Source: Strigops habroptila (Eukaryota > Chordata > Aves > Psittaciformes > Psittacidae). Taken from it: DNA of 64,000 nucleotides. The position numbers and the translations under genes were made by a program. The notes under the pieces were generated by a model. It worked only from the letters and a program-made list of their open reading frames with translations. It was not told where the DNA came from and searched no databases. Numbering within the stretch: the first letter of the stretch is position 1; every line of letters begins with the position of its first letter. Positions 1-33,298 of the stretch are shown one piece after another. The stretch is taken from contig NC_044282.2 of NCBI RefSeq assembly GCF_004027225.2, forward strand, positions 47,274,576 to 47,338,575. Direction: 5' to 3'.

Positions 1-2544
1 AATAAAGCACGGTAAGACTGAAAACAAGGTTTGTCTTTACCCCTAAACCTGACTGCGAAGGTAGGAAGAAATTGGATCAAACAGAATACATGAAAATTGT
101 AGTAAGACACATGTTTGCTTACTATGCCTATGTTCTTCCAGGGTGGCATTTTGGATTGATGGTTCTGCTAAGGATACCGAAGTGAAGATCATAATTTTTG
201 TATTTTAGATACAACTCTTCTGTTTGTGCAATTTACTTTTGAGTCTTGGGAGCTTTCAGTACTGGAAAGTATTATTCCTAAAGAGACTTTTATCATGCAG
301 CCCTAATGAGTGTGAATCCAGTATCGCTTACTTTAAGGCAACAATAAACATTACGAGACCAGATCCAGAATCCGGTGCAAACTAGACAAATAAACCTGCC
401 TTGAGTCTGACAAATAGGGGCATTCAAAAAGTCCTTGTACTCAGGTTTTTGTTATGTAGCCACATCAGTTCAACGTAATTTGCATTGCCATGAGGAGGGG
501 TAGTCCTCCTGGTCTCTTCTCCCATGCATTTCTCTTGTTGCAGAACCAGGCTGTGTGTGGGTCAGCACATGGTTGGGGAAGTCATAAGTGAAAGGTGTCC
601 ATCTTCATATTTGGTTTTGCTTTCAAAGTGCCTGATGCCAGCCACTAGGGACAAGCATAAATGAGACAGCAGCAGGTTTTGGAGGCAGTATGGATTTATG
701 TTGGACTAAATTGACCACACAACTATGGCCTCAGAGGGATCCCCCAGAGCATGTATCTGGTGCAGGAGCTGGTTGTCAGCACACACAGCCCACGCTGCCA
801 CTGGAGCTTTGTACCGCAGCAATTCCCATTTAATGAGACAGTCCTCAGACAGCACTGGCAGCGAGTATTAATCAGCATAGCCTTTGGGATGCTGTAATTT
901 ATAAGGCTCAGACCGATATATTTCATCCCACAACGTTGTTCAAAAGCAATGTGTAGTGTTTTTAAGCCAAATATCTTTGAAATGAGAAAACAAGTAAACA
1001 AATTACTAATAGTTAATAAGAATTTTGGGAGTGGGTGGATGCACATGAATATGAAAGCTAAGTGACAAGGAAGAAAAACAAATAAAAATACATCAAACTA
1101 CATCTACTAGTTACTTTTGTCTCAATGAGGTAGTTCTCTAAGGCAGTTTGCCTGAACAGCACCAATCTCTCTATTCCATTTGGAAAAGGAAAACATGGAA
1201 AAACTTCACAAGTCAAGGGAAAAAAACAAGTAGCAACAGACAGGAAATATGCTGTTAAATGTACGAATTTGAATTTTTGGTCATTTCTTCCACAAAGGGC
1301 CCTTAGTAGTCAGACATTCCTCATTTCTAAATGTTAAATTTTCTTCATTATCACAGTATTTTTCTTATTAACAATAAGATTTTTATAATCCACATATATT
1401 TATTTATATTTATTAAGAGACCTTGAAGATTTTTTTTTTTCTTCATTATCTGTCTTGGAAATTGGGATTGCTCTGCACAGGAAAATACTTTAAGAAGAGG
1501 AATGCAGAGCATGGAAAACAATTGACATCCCTGTATCTTGTCCTTGTCTCTAACTCCACAGGTGACAGGGTGAAGAGCTCTTCCTTTGGCCCACACGAGG
1601 AGGAAAGAGCTGATTAGCAGTGCTAAAGGAACACAGGACTGGTCCAGCCTTTCACATCCAAGTAAGCATTTAATAGGCGTCTACTTCAGAAGGCTCCACA
1701 AAACATTTAGCCCATAAATCTGGACTACAAAACAGGTTTTCAACATAAAACACAACATGTAACACAAAATACCTACAGAAAAAGACTGAAAGCCACAGCT
1801 GTTAAAAAGCAAAAAATAGCCACAAGAAGAGGTCAGGAGAGATTGGGCACTGCAGAGACACTAGGGTTTTGCAGTAGTGGAAAGTACACAGCATAAAGTT
1901 CCAGCAAGAAGCACTCTACTCCACTCTCTCTTACAGAGAAGGAAATAAACTGAGAACAGTTCTTCCAAAATGGATCCGAAAGGCAAATTCCTTCTGGGTC
2001 TCAGTTGCCTAGGTGAGCATCCATCTAGCATTTGCAGATCAGAGCTGTGAGGAATCTCAAGGGTAAACATCCACTTTCAGACAATAAGGTAGCTTTGTAT
2101 AGTTTCCATCAAAACAACAATTGGTCAATGTATTCTGCTTTTTAACGTTTTTCATCTTATACACCTTCACCTCTCTTCACCTAGATCTTTCTAATTGAAT
2201 TCTTGTAATCCATTCTTACCTTAATGCTGCATTCAGGATTCTTTGGCCTTTGGTATTCAATTTTGTTTGTAGGTGTGACGTGAATCACTTCAACGGAGAA
2301 TGATCCAGAAGGCATGCGTGTAGCAGGAATAAAACTTCATGTGCAAACTCGGCAGCATGAGGTTATGTTAATAACATGTATTTCAAAGACCTATCCAGTG
2401 ATAATAATCTAAATGCTGATTCCAAAATTCTTAATATCCCAGAGAAGATCTGACATGGGAAGACCACAGGCTACCTGACTGAGGAAGAGCAGTCAATCAG
2501 CAAGAAGCACTAAGTGATGAGGATCTCTTAGTGCAAGAAGCACC
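1..2544. other. Intergenic sequence, nothing recognised
   Basis: Plain AT-rich sequence with only short chance open frames. I see no exon, repeat family or CpG-rich promoter. By vertebrate synteny ADAM17 is expected to the left of YWHAQ in this orientation, but none of its coding sequence is recognisable here. Confidence 0.6.
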
Positions 2545-2849
2545 AAGGATGCTGGGGAGGGACTCTTCCTTAGGGACTGTAGTGGTAGGACAAGGGGTAA
2601 TGGCTTCAAACTTAAACAGGAAGTTTAGATTCAATATAAGGAAGAAGTTCTTTACAGTGAGGGTGGTGAGGCACTGGAATGGGTTGCCCAAGGAAGTCGT
2701 GAATGCTCCATCCCTGGCAGCGTTCAAGGCCAGGTTGGACAGAGCCTTGGGCGACATGGTCTAGGGTGAGGTGTCCCTGCCCATGGTAGGGGGTTGGAAC
2801 TAGATGATCTTAAAGTCCTTTCCAACCCAAACCATTCTATGATTCTATG
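2545..2849 (+). mobile_element. CR1 LINE, 3' end fragment
   Basis: The sequence follows the avian CR1 3' end: GGGACTCTTCCTTAGGGACT, then the AAGAAGTTCTTTACAGTGAG block, GGTTGGACAGAGCCTTGG, GATGATCTTAAAGTCCTTTC and the terminal ATTCTATGATTCTATGG tail. It is 5'-truncated, the usual state of CR1 copies, and carries the end of ORF2 and the 3' UTR only. Short frames over it are relics of the reverse-transcriptase ORF. Confidence 0.93.
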
Positions 2850-3474
2850 GCAAAGAAAAATTTGGCAAATAGTCAGAGAATATCTTCCTTGCAAAAAACC
2901 CCAGACCTTTGGATCATGACAGCTAAGTTATGACTGATATACAAACAGCAGCAAAAAGCCATCTTAACAGCAGTCTAGCCAACTATGCAGACAGTGATTT
3001 CACACCTTGGTGTGAGTTGGCACAGCAAACCATGTCACTTGTGTACAAGGTATGATAATGTAGAAGTAGTCATCACAGTGCTGTGCTTCCAAAATCTTGT
3101 AGATGAGCGTATGGGATATTATTGAAACAGAGCATAGAGTATATTACCCCTGCAACTGCTTCTTTGGGCTGTTCCTCACAAATCTTGCTTATGTTCACCC
3201 ATTGGCTGCATCAAGCAGATGTCTCATGCAGCTGAGAAAGCAGTTCTGAGTTCCAGGCGGAGCAGATGGCAAGTCAGTTTTAAAGGTTTCATCTAAAAGA
3301 CCAACATAATGAAATAAGACTATATGGCATTCAGTTAATCAGCGCCTGCAAGGTGATGGCATCGAGAATAGCAGGATTTATTTGTTATGCTGGGAGATAT
3401 GTTTTCCATATTTTTTTATCCTTATTGTCAGTCATGTGCTTGCATGACTAGCTGGGGAATCAGAGACAACTCTA

Positions 3475-3690
3475 ATGGAAAAGAGAAATTAGGTCATCTG
3501 GTCCATCCTCACTGCCAGGGCATGACTGTTCCCTGCAGTGTATCACTTCCCACACAGTTATCTTTCCAACTGTCTTTTGTAAGATGGAAACGCAATTCAG
3601 AGTCCCATTTGGCTATGGCTACCAGAGCTTTTGAGGACTTTTTATTTGGACAAAAACGCTTAATGAGAGACTCAGAGCTAACAATTTTAA
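3475..3690 (-). mobile_element. Possible ancient CR1/L3-like fragment
   Basis: The plus strand carries AGGTCATCTGGTCCATCCTC, then a CACTGCCAGGGCATGACTGT block and TTCCCTGCAGTGTATC. This resembles the antisense 3' part of very old CR1/L3-type LINEs in birds and reptiles. It is strongly diverged and its limits are uncertain. A 141-codon frame across it is not a gene. Confidence 0.45.
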
Positions 3691-6244
3691 ATGCATTTCA
3701 AAGAAAAAACCCCAAATCTCAGAATTTGATTCTCAGTAAAAACTTTTTAATAGAAAAATTGTGCAATATTTGGGATAATCGGGGACACTGTTTTCATTCA
3801 GACAGGAAATAGTTTCTATGACTCAATTCTACAAATTAAACAATAGGTTTCCTGCTAAAAAAAAGCCCCAAAAAATCAACCAACTAGTTCAGTAAGTAGC
3901 TTAGGAAGCAGCCAGTACTCATGATGCTCTGAGCAGACTCTCATCAGGAGACTCAGCACTACTGCTAGCTGACTGTAAGTATTCCAGGTTGCCTTGATAA
4001 ATTAATCTAAGTGTTTGGATCCCCATCCTTCAGCACAGCGTCCCTATGTGCAAGCACTTAGACTGTATGGAGCAGGACTGGTTTATTAAGGAAAAAAATG
4101 AGTGAACACAAATGGAAACACAGTGATAGAACTAATTACACGGAAGGAAATGGCAAACTACTTCCCTTTCAGCAGCTTTAGCATTACTAACTTCCATGCT
4201 GCCTGCAAACAAGAATAACCCCCATCATTTACTCCTTGACTACACTCATTGAGTAAGTCCAATGGTTTGAATTAGCAAGTGGCAGTCCAAATATTTCCTT
4301 AAGGTTGATCTCCTTTCCCAAAGGACCTGTTTGGTTTGTTTTACTAGGCAATGCCACCATGTAGTTTGGTTTAAGGATTCACTTTCTTAAGTGAGGCAGG
4401 GATTCTCCAAACTTTGTTCAGCTTTGCATTTCCTTTTGCCACCAACTTCTCATCCTTCTTTGCCTTCGCACGCTTTTATCTACATCAGTTCGTGTAGTGA
4501 TATTTTTAGACCATCATCCTTCACTGGAGAATTTTGTTTGCATTGCACCCTGCAGCAACATTTTCCCTGGAGAGGACCCAAGAGCATTTGAGGAACTCCA
4601 GCAGAAACCCGGCAGTTCAGAAACAAGCTCATCGTGACAAACTGAGTAATTTCTTCTATAGAACTCTGGAAAGATCACAACCACTGCAACCTCAAGTACA
4701 AGTGCTTTTTAGGTCCCACAAGAGGAACCATAAGATTTTCTTGGTGAAAGATGCCTTTTCCCCATCTCCAACAGAAGAAGAATAGTGTTCTGGGATGCTT
4801 CCAAGTTCAGGAATTACAGAGGTTACTCTCCACAGTTGCCTTATTAAATCTGCAAATTAATCCACATTGCTTTTCCTTTTGTCTCCAACAAATTAGACTC
4901 AAGACTACAAACAGATGACAGGTTTACTGCACCTCTACTAAAAGCCCAGAAGCCATTATCAAGCTCTTATCATGCAAGTGCATGACAGCACTCTGCATTT
5001 CATTCTTTTACATAAATAATGCTTGACCTTGTGTTCAGTTAAATGGGCTTTAGTTAGCACGTCAGGTGTGAGTTCCCAGGGACATGACTTTTCTGCATGC
5101 TTGTGTATGTAATGCTCTCCACAGCACGGTTGTGAAACTTTACTAAAAACAATTACTAGATCCACTCTGACATGACAGTTTTCAATAGTTTTCTCGAAGT
5201 TACAGGTTTTTAGATTCCATTTGATGAGGAGAAATGTGATTACTGACAGAAGAACACACTAAATTATAGTGCTTTCGTGGGTATTCCCCACAAAATGTTC
5301 CAGTATTACAAATCCACTGAGCAGTTTTCTTTTTTCCTGTGGCACTCCTGAATGTTAGAGATTTCTTAATCAGTAATGAGGCCTGCCTAGTTGTCTTGAC
5401 AACTGAAATTTAGAAAGTAAAGGAATAAAGTATGAAGTTCCAGGATGCTGATATTGATCTCATTTTTCTATCTATCTGCCTGAAAAAGTAAAAATACTGT
5501 TACCAGTGGAAGGCTTGAGCACCTTTTAAAATTGGAGCACTTTTGACAAGAACAATCCACCCTTTTTCCTCTGGTTCTAATTGGAAAAAAATAGTATTTG
5601 CAGTTGACCCATCAGTCAGGATAGACAGACAAGCAACATTTCCTGCCAATGACTAACAACTTTTATCTTTTGAGACAGTCAAGTAACAAGTGAGCTGCTT
5701 TTATAAGGACCAGCGATTTGGAAAAAGAAAATAAATTATTTCTTTCTTTCAATGTCAATGCCCATTCTGTTAAAGATCGTTCTGTTAGGCAACCAAAATG
5801 AGAATTTAGAGATTCTCTCTTTCTCAGCTCTTTTTTCCCCTTTGCAATATAGATTTTGTACACACACCAAAACAAAATGCTGCCCTTACCAGCCAAATAA
5901 TCATTGAGAAAATACAAATCTAACTATTGCAGACCGTCTTGAAACAGAATCCCCACAAAAATCAGCAAAACCTTGAGCCAAAGGATGTGCAGCATTAGGA
6001 CCTGCCTCTGAAAACCAGTTACTGTTAGAGATACACCAAAGCTCTGCAATTCCTACCATCCCTGCATACTGCAGAAGGTTCCTGGAGCACACTGATCTAT
6101 TGATCCAAGGTTTCTCTCTGTGCAGATCTCCTGAAGATAGATAGAATGCTCACTGGATTTTAGCCAGCAGGCAGCACTGACACAAAAACAAGTGGGTATA
6201 AACTGGCTAGGATTAAGCTCTTTATTTGGATTTGTAGCTATCAG
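3691..6244. other. Intergenic sequence, nothing recognised
   Basis: No gene, RNA or clear repeat is seen. All open frames are under 100 codons and without splice context or recognisable domains. Confidence 0.6.
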
Positions 6245-6385
6245 CAGGGTGAGGACCTGGAACTGGCTTCCAGTAGCAAAGGAGGAAAAGAATCTAAATA
6301 TAAGGCTTGACAAAGCTTGTGTAGTGCCTGTGATGGGACCGAGTGGGATGTGATGATCTAGGGGGTCTCCTTCAGTCTTATTTTA
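6245..6385 (+). mobile_element. Possible ancient CR1 3' end
   Basis: A worn series of CR1-like blocks is present in the right order: GGAACTGGCTTCC, AAGGCTTGACAAAGCTTG, then GGGATGTGATGATCTAGG and GGGTCTCCTTCAGTC. The identity is much lower than for the other CR1 copies here, and the terminal repeat is gone. Confidence 0.45.
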
Positions 6386-9300
6386 AGTACATAAACCACA
6401 GCATATGTTGTCCCACTTTGAAGCAAAAGTCTCTGCTTGGTTAGGTTGGCACACTTAAGGCTTCCCTCGCCATAGGAACCATTTATATTATTATTTCTGT
6501 AAATATAGAAATTCTTATAGAAGTTATTTATCAAAGCTACTGGTTTCGAACCACATTCCACCACTCCACCAGAGGTGACCGTGCACTCTTGATTGATACA
6601 GAACAGCACAAGTGTTGTCTTCTTGCTTGTAGAAGAATGGAGCACGACATACAGAGAGCTACAAATGTCTTTTCAGCCTTGACCACAGAAGAGATCTTCT
6701 CTGATCTGAAGGCTGAATGTGCAAGATTCCTCTGCACATCCCTGCATCGCTGCTTTAAGTGACAAGATATTTTAAGTTCTTTCCACTTTGGAGGTAATAA
6801 TAAGAGACAGCAGTGTTCACATTCAATGCTATTCTGATCTGAGGGCTCTCTTCCTTTTGTTATTCTCTTGCCTTACAGTGCACTTTTAGTATTGATCATC
6901 TGACTTTATCTTCTCCACTCCAGGATCCCACGCACTTTGCACCCGAGTGCAGAGGCCACCCCTCCCTATAAGTACTTTCAAGGTGCAAGAGACAAGAACC
7001 ATCTGTGCCTTCGAGAACAGCATCTTGTCACCACCATAGTGTGCCCAGCCCTTGCTCCGGATCCTTAGAAGGACAGGGTGGGAAGGAAGGGCAAGGAACA
7101 GAGCAGGAGGGTAATTGGAATGTTAGAAACACATTTGCAGGAACAGAAGTTTTACAGCAGAGTAGTTCTGAACTCGGTTGGTAAGTAATTAGCCATCATT
7201 TTGTTTCCCACTGAGCATTATTTGAGCTGTCACAGATGGGATAAAAATTGAGGGAAGGGACAAAATGGAATAGCAAAAACATGGAGTCAGTTAAACTGCC
7301 TCTAGCTGTAGCTACAGTACACAAACTTCCCTTGCGATGCTGGGGCACTCCTCGTGTTCCTCCCACTGATAGAAACATCAACCATCTCTCAAGCACAAAG
7401 CTTGACAACAACAAACTGGCATGAACGCAACAGGGTTTCCATTTCCACTTAACACAATATTTACTGAGCACTAACATTTATTTAATGCATTTTGGCATAG
7501 CTACACATTAACAAATATACATACTTTGGACCCACAAAATAAAAACATATTTTGCATGGGTACCTCTAAAACTGATGCCAACAGCGTTTGCCTAAAATCC
7601 TGCTGAAGACCTGATCTATGAAAATTGAGTTATATTCTCAAGGTCCTGTAGTTAAACTGATTAATTCTAACACTAAAGGTGAATTAAGTGATGAATAAAG
7701 TTCACCAACTACTGACACCTTTAAAATCCGATGGCAAGATCTTGTTCAGACTATTTATTCCAATCACATTAGCTGTCTCAATGGAATTTAAACCACCTGC
7801 GTATTGAAACCATGAAAATTATGCTAATGGGCAGAAACAGGTTTTTATGGCAGTCTGGATTTTTCAGAAGTGCGAGAGCAGCAAATCCCTGATCCTGCCA
7901 CTTTATAAAGCAGCCACAAAGCATTCAGCTGCTTCCCTGTTCACATTGGCATAATTCGTTCTGCGTGTAGAAACGTAAGTTATTTTCTAATCTCATCTTA
8001 ATTGGGCTGATTCATGCACCCTGTACTACAGAGGCTATAGTATCTCTCACACAGGCACAGAATCTCTTTGGAAGACTGAGTTATGTGAAGAATGTTATGA
8101 TGTACAGCTTCGTTACTGCTGTCACCACTGAGGCCAAACTTTATTGCTCTCTGGCCGTAACACATCAGGAGTTTTCTTGACATTTAAGTAATTTAGATCA
8201 TAGAAACAAACCTCTCTCCTCTCTCTCCTTTTCCTCCCCCTTATAGGGCTGTAACGAGCTCCTTTTATTGTTTCCAACAGATTTACAACAAATCTGAAAT
8301 ACCCAGCATCTGCTCAGCAATAACAAGATCAGCAACCATATGTAATTTGAAGCCGAGGCCTAAAACCCCCCTTCTCTTCTCCCTCCAAGCAGGTTTTACA
8401 AACTGTCCTTTTGTTTCCAAAGCAGAGGGATTTTACAATTACAGTGACCACAACAGCAGGAACGAGGATTTAACTAAGCGAAGAGATGGACAACCGAGAA
8501 TATCAATGGCAATAAAAGAGCTTATGAGCCACTTCTAATGGCATTTACAGAATCTCAGCTCAGGGATTCTTGCACTCCTATCAGCTCGCAGATCCTATGC
8601 TGCAGACAAACTTCCCTTACACAAGCCTGCATATACAGAAATTTAGGTTTTTAAACACTTGATTGCCTAGTTTGAGGCTACAACACTTTATTATCCAACG
8701 TACTTGGGTCTGTTTATCGATTTAAGGATTCTGGCAGAAGATGACAAAGGCATTCCTCTAGCAAGCTGGAGTCTTTGCAGCGTAGTGGAAAATATCATGG
8801 CAGTCATCCAAAGCTGGTACTAACATTTCACCCTTCCCACACTGGCATTTTATTCATCTGAAAGCTGGCCAAGCTGTAATTGCTGGAGCTTTCAGCAGTC
8901 GTGTCATCTAGCTACACTCACACAAAGGAGGGCAGTTAGTTCTTGTTACAGAGTCCGGGATGGCAGTTGTAGAATTGGGATCTCAAGTGTGTCATCTGCT
9001 AGTAATGCTAGGACTACATTTCAGGCTGTGCTTTTTCTATATATGATGATTTACTGCCCGATCCACCCTCTTGGTCAGATAGGGAAGATAATTTTAGGTG
9101 GCAGGAGGCCACTTCTCAGACATATTTAGGACATTAGTATTACGTTGAAAACCACACTAACACTTAAAACATCAGCATATTTTGTGTGCTTATGTAAATT
9201 CTGATTACCCGAATCAACATTTCTACTGGCTTCTTTTTTCTGTTGTGTGTCTGTGTCTCAAAAGCTTTCAACTCCTCCCACAAAAAACCACCTCCACAAC

Positions 9301-11584
9301 CCCACACTTACCATGGTCTCCCTACCCTGCTTTGTGCTGCACAAAAAAAAAGTGCAAAGTAGCAAGCACTCTGTTTGTTTTACAGAATCGTAAAATCATT
9401 TGTCTCCAGGTATAACAAGGAGCCTGCCATCACACCGAGAACGCTGCGACTAGACTGAGAGGAGGAAAAGAAAACCCTGTGCCTGTTGACATTACTCATT
9501 TCAACAAAGACCCTGAGAAATTAATTACAGAACTGCATGTTTGCTGCTCAACTGAGTTATAACACAAACACTTCAAAAGACCGTGACTTAGCATGAAGTA
9601 CCGTCTCTAATACCATCACCCATCCAGCAGTAGAGTAAGAACTCTTTTAATATTCTGAAAACACTAAGAAGCTGAAATTATTAATGCAGCACTGTGAAGT
9701 TTGTTGTAGAGGTTAAGACAGTAACTCTGCCCCACAGGATTTACTGTATCCAACCATATTCAGCATATGAAAATCCAATCCTTAATCTAACCAGATACCA
9801 TTCGTTTACAATGTGTCTTAGACACTGTTGTCACTTATACCTCTGGCTTGTGAAGGCTAAGCCTGGTCTGGGACTCGCAGTATTGGTCTGCCCAGTGTTT
9901 CCTCAGCCCTGGGACATGTACTCTTACACAAGGTGGAGCAGCATTCAACCAAGTGTAAATTGTCTCTGGGAGCTGGAAACCATGGTACCGCATGAGTGTG
10001 CCTAATCAGTCTGGGTGTCATACTAATAATGGGATTTACCTGGGAGGGGGGCAATAGGCAAAAGCATTTAGAGAATTACTCTATTCCTTTTTCGTACCAT
10101 CATCCTATTCCCCATCACCTTTCCTTCTCCTTCCCCACCCCTCCAAAACCTATAGTTGCCCAAATTCTGGAAATAACAGTATGAGGAAAGGTGATGCTGC
10201 ATTCATTATTACTGAAGATCAAGAGCTGATGTTGCAGTTTCAGGACTTTCTTTTACGCAAAATGTACATGCAACGAACAAGAGACCGCTAGATTTGCCCA
10301 GCTTGACAGACATTAGAAAGAGCAGTTAATAAATCAAGCTACAATCTAGATACAAGGCCCAGATACTGTTCCTGTACAGAAAACTGACAGCTCTCCTGAC
10401 AAGCTGCAAAAGGAAGGGAACAAGAGAACAGCATTAGCTGACAGTGCAGTGTGAGCAAAGACAGCATTCCAGAAGACAGCAAAGCAAGCAGCTCCTAAAT
10501 GAGCAGATACAGCTGACTGCTAACACGTCAGTACCAAAACGTCTTCACAGGAGAATGAGAGCACTTAGGAGCTGAACACCTTTATGAAACAAATAAAGGA
10601 TCAATAAGAAATGCATGGGGGAGGGGAAGAAATTATGAAACCAAAACACCGATTAAGAAGCATATGAGTTTATGTAGAATCCTGCCACACAATACTTAGA
10701 CAGCAATTCAAAGTGACTGCATGAAGAAAATGGAATTGATACAATTATTCTTTTTAAAGCAATGCATGTCAATTGAAGCACATAACCCAAACAGTTTTAT
10801 TGGAGGAACACTCATTGTGCACACTCAAAGAACAAACAAAAACATGGAAGGTGGAAGATGTACCATCGGAAGCCTGCGAGGACTAGTCATATGTCCCTTT
10901 TTGTAACACCATATCCTGTCTAGCCAGGACACTAACAGGAGTTCAATATTTGCAAAAACCCACCAACATGGGAAAACAAGAGGTAGAGGTTTAGGAAAAA
11001 ACTCTTAAGTAATCTAGGGGACAAAAGAGAAACTAGAAATAAAAAAAAAGCAGAGCAAGGTATTATTACAAAAATCTCCAAAAGCTGGGGGAAACAGTAA
11101 TACTAAACACATCCTAGCAACAACAGAAAGCAGATTATGACATGGCAGTACACAAACTAACTTTCTAGAGCAGGACAAATTCCCTTGCATTACTAAAGGT
11201 GTATCTGGAATACTGTAATAATAATGATGACTATCAATGAAAAAAAACACAACAGGAGGAACGACTGGAGAATTCCAAGAGATTACAAAAAATGCATAAT
11301 TTAGATGAGAAGATTTGCAAGCCATGGAAGCACATCAAGGAATTGGCTGTGTTTTCTTAGGTCACTAACAAGGTGAAGCCATTAACTCCAGTAGATTTAG
11401 TTACTAGGAAGTCCACATGTCAGGTTAACTATGATCCAGGATACTTTCAGAAAACGGGTTCATTTAAGAGCAGACTTTTTAAAAGTATGCACTAAATTTG
11501 AGAAAGACACTTGTAGTGGAAGACACCTACATTTCAGTTTAGCCCTTAGGTGACTACATGGAATTGTTACAAGTCAACAGTAAG
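6386..11584. other. Intergenic sequence downstream of YWHAQ
   Basis: No coding exon is recognised on either strand. The stretch 8200-8540 has clustered CTTTG/ACAAAG-type motifs and could be a conserved non-coding element, but this cannot be shown from one sequence. Confidence 0.6.
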
Positions 11585-11602
11585 TGGTTTATAAAATGTA
11601 AT

Positions 11603-11608
11603 TTTATT
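11603..11608 (-). terminator. YWHAQ: Distal polyadenylation signal AATAAA of YWHAQ
   Basis: A minus-strand AATAAA sits in the context TTAAATAAAATTACATTTTA, about 1 kb beyond the stop codon. It is preferred over the proximal hexamer because it gives a 3' UTR of the length typical for this gene. Transcript data are not available here. Confidence 0.55.
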
Positions 11609-11952
11609 TAATGTTACTTTGCTGTTACAGAGGGCATAACATTTTCACAAGGCTTTTTTGGGACTACAGTCAATGATTAGCAACACACAATAGTGGTCCA
11701 AACTCTCTAAGTAACAATCACTGGACAAACTTGACACCTTCTCACATGTGCACAAACCTGCATGGAAAAGTACTAAATTTTAGACTTGGACATGTGAACT
11801 TCAATTGGTTTTCCCATTCCAGTGTATTAAGAAATGACATGCACTTTAGTCTGCCAAAAAGCACTGCCTGTACTCCGGCAGTAACATGCTGCTTCTAATA
11901 CATCATACTAAAGTGAATACCAGAACTACAAAGGCAGGAGTGTAAGTGAACT

Positions 11953-11958
11953 TTTATT
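11953..11958 (-). terminator. YWHAQ: Possible proximal polyadenylation signal AATAAA
   Basis: A minus-strand AATAAA (CCCAATAAAAGTTC) lies about 645 bases after the stop codon. Use of it would give a shorter mRNA isoform. This is a motif match only. Confidence 0.35.
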
Positions 11959-12601
11959 GGGAAGGGATATCAACTTAAACAGCAGCAACTGAAGATTAAA
12001 AGAAGCCCCTGTTTTCGAACACACACGCTTCTGTATTACATGATACAGGAAGCAACTCAATTTGTCTTGTTCCAAACTAGAAATGCTCAGCTTGATCTGG
12101 CCCAATACTTCCATATTCCTACTGAAAAGAATACACAGTAGCATGTGAAAGTCAATTATGGAAAGGAAACCCTGCAGAATAAGAACGGAATGTGGAGAAT
12201 TAAAAGCTATGTGGAACACTCTTTAGTTGCAATTAACTACATTTTCATATCTTACTGTAATACAAAACACAGTCAACTGGCAGGAACTGGTTCAGATTTG
12301 TTTTTAAATACCAGGTACACTTTAGTCCGCTACATAAGTGTTTGGATGTTACTTATGTTTATACGAAATGAAGCTATTAATACTTTTCTACAGCAGTAAC
12401 CGCACACCAGGAAGGCCAGGACAAACACAAATCAAGGAATGGAGTTTTCCCAAAGCTGCAGTGTGAAAAGACTATAAATTGATTTCCATACACATGGATG
12501 GGTTTTCTTTGCTATAGGAAATCCAAGTGGAGCTATAAGGAATGGAGACGTGTAAAAAGGTTTCTTGAGAAGGAAAGGGAGAATGACGCCCCATGTGCAG
12601 T

Positions 12602-33293
<20,692 letters not shown>

Positions 33294-33298
33294 GGTGG

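Larger units (their letters stand above)
11585..12601 (-). other. YWHAQ: YWHAQ 3' untranslated region
   Basis: About 1 kb of AT-rich sequence follows the stop codon without a splice acceptor that would force another exon. The length is close to the roughly 1.1 kb 3' UTR known for the mammalian gene. Two AATAAA hexamers occur on the minus strand. I place the end shortly after the distal one. The small open frames inside it are not credible genes. Confidence 0.6.

Noticed and set aside
3387..3812. 141-codon plus-strand open frame
   Set aside because: It overlaps a probable ancient antisense CR1-like fragment and has no recognisable domain.
1..11584. Search for ADAM17 exons, the expected neighbour
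   Set aside because: None of the translated frames resemble the prodomain, metalloprotease, disintegrin or cytoplasmic parts of that protein, so the gene probably lies outside the window.
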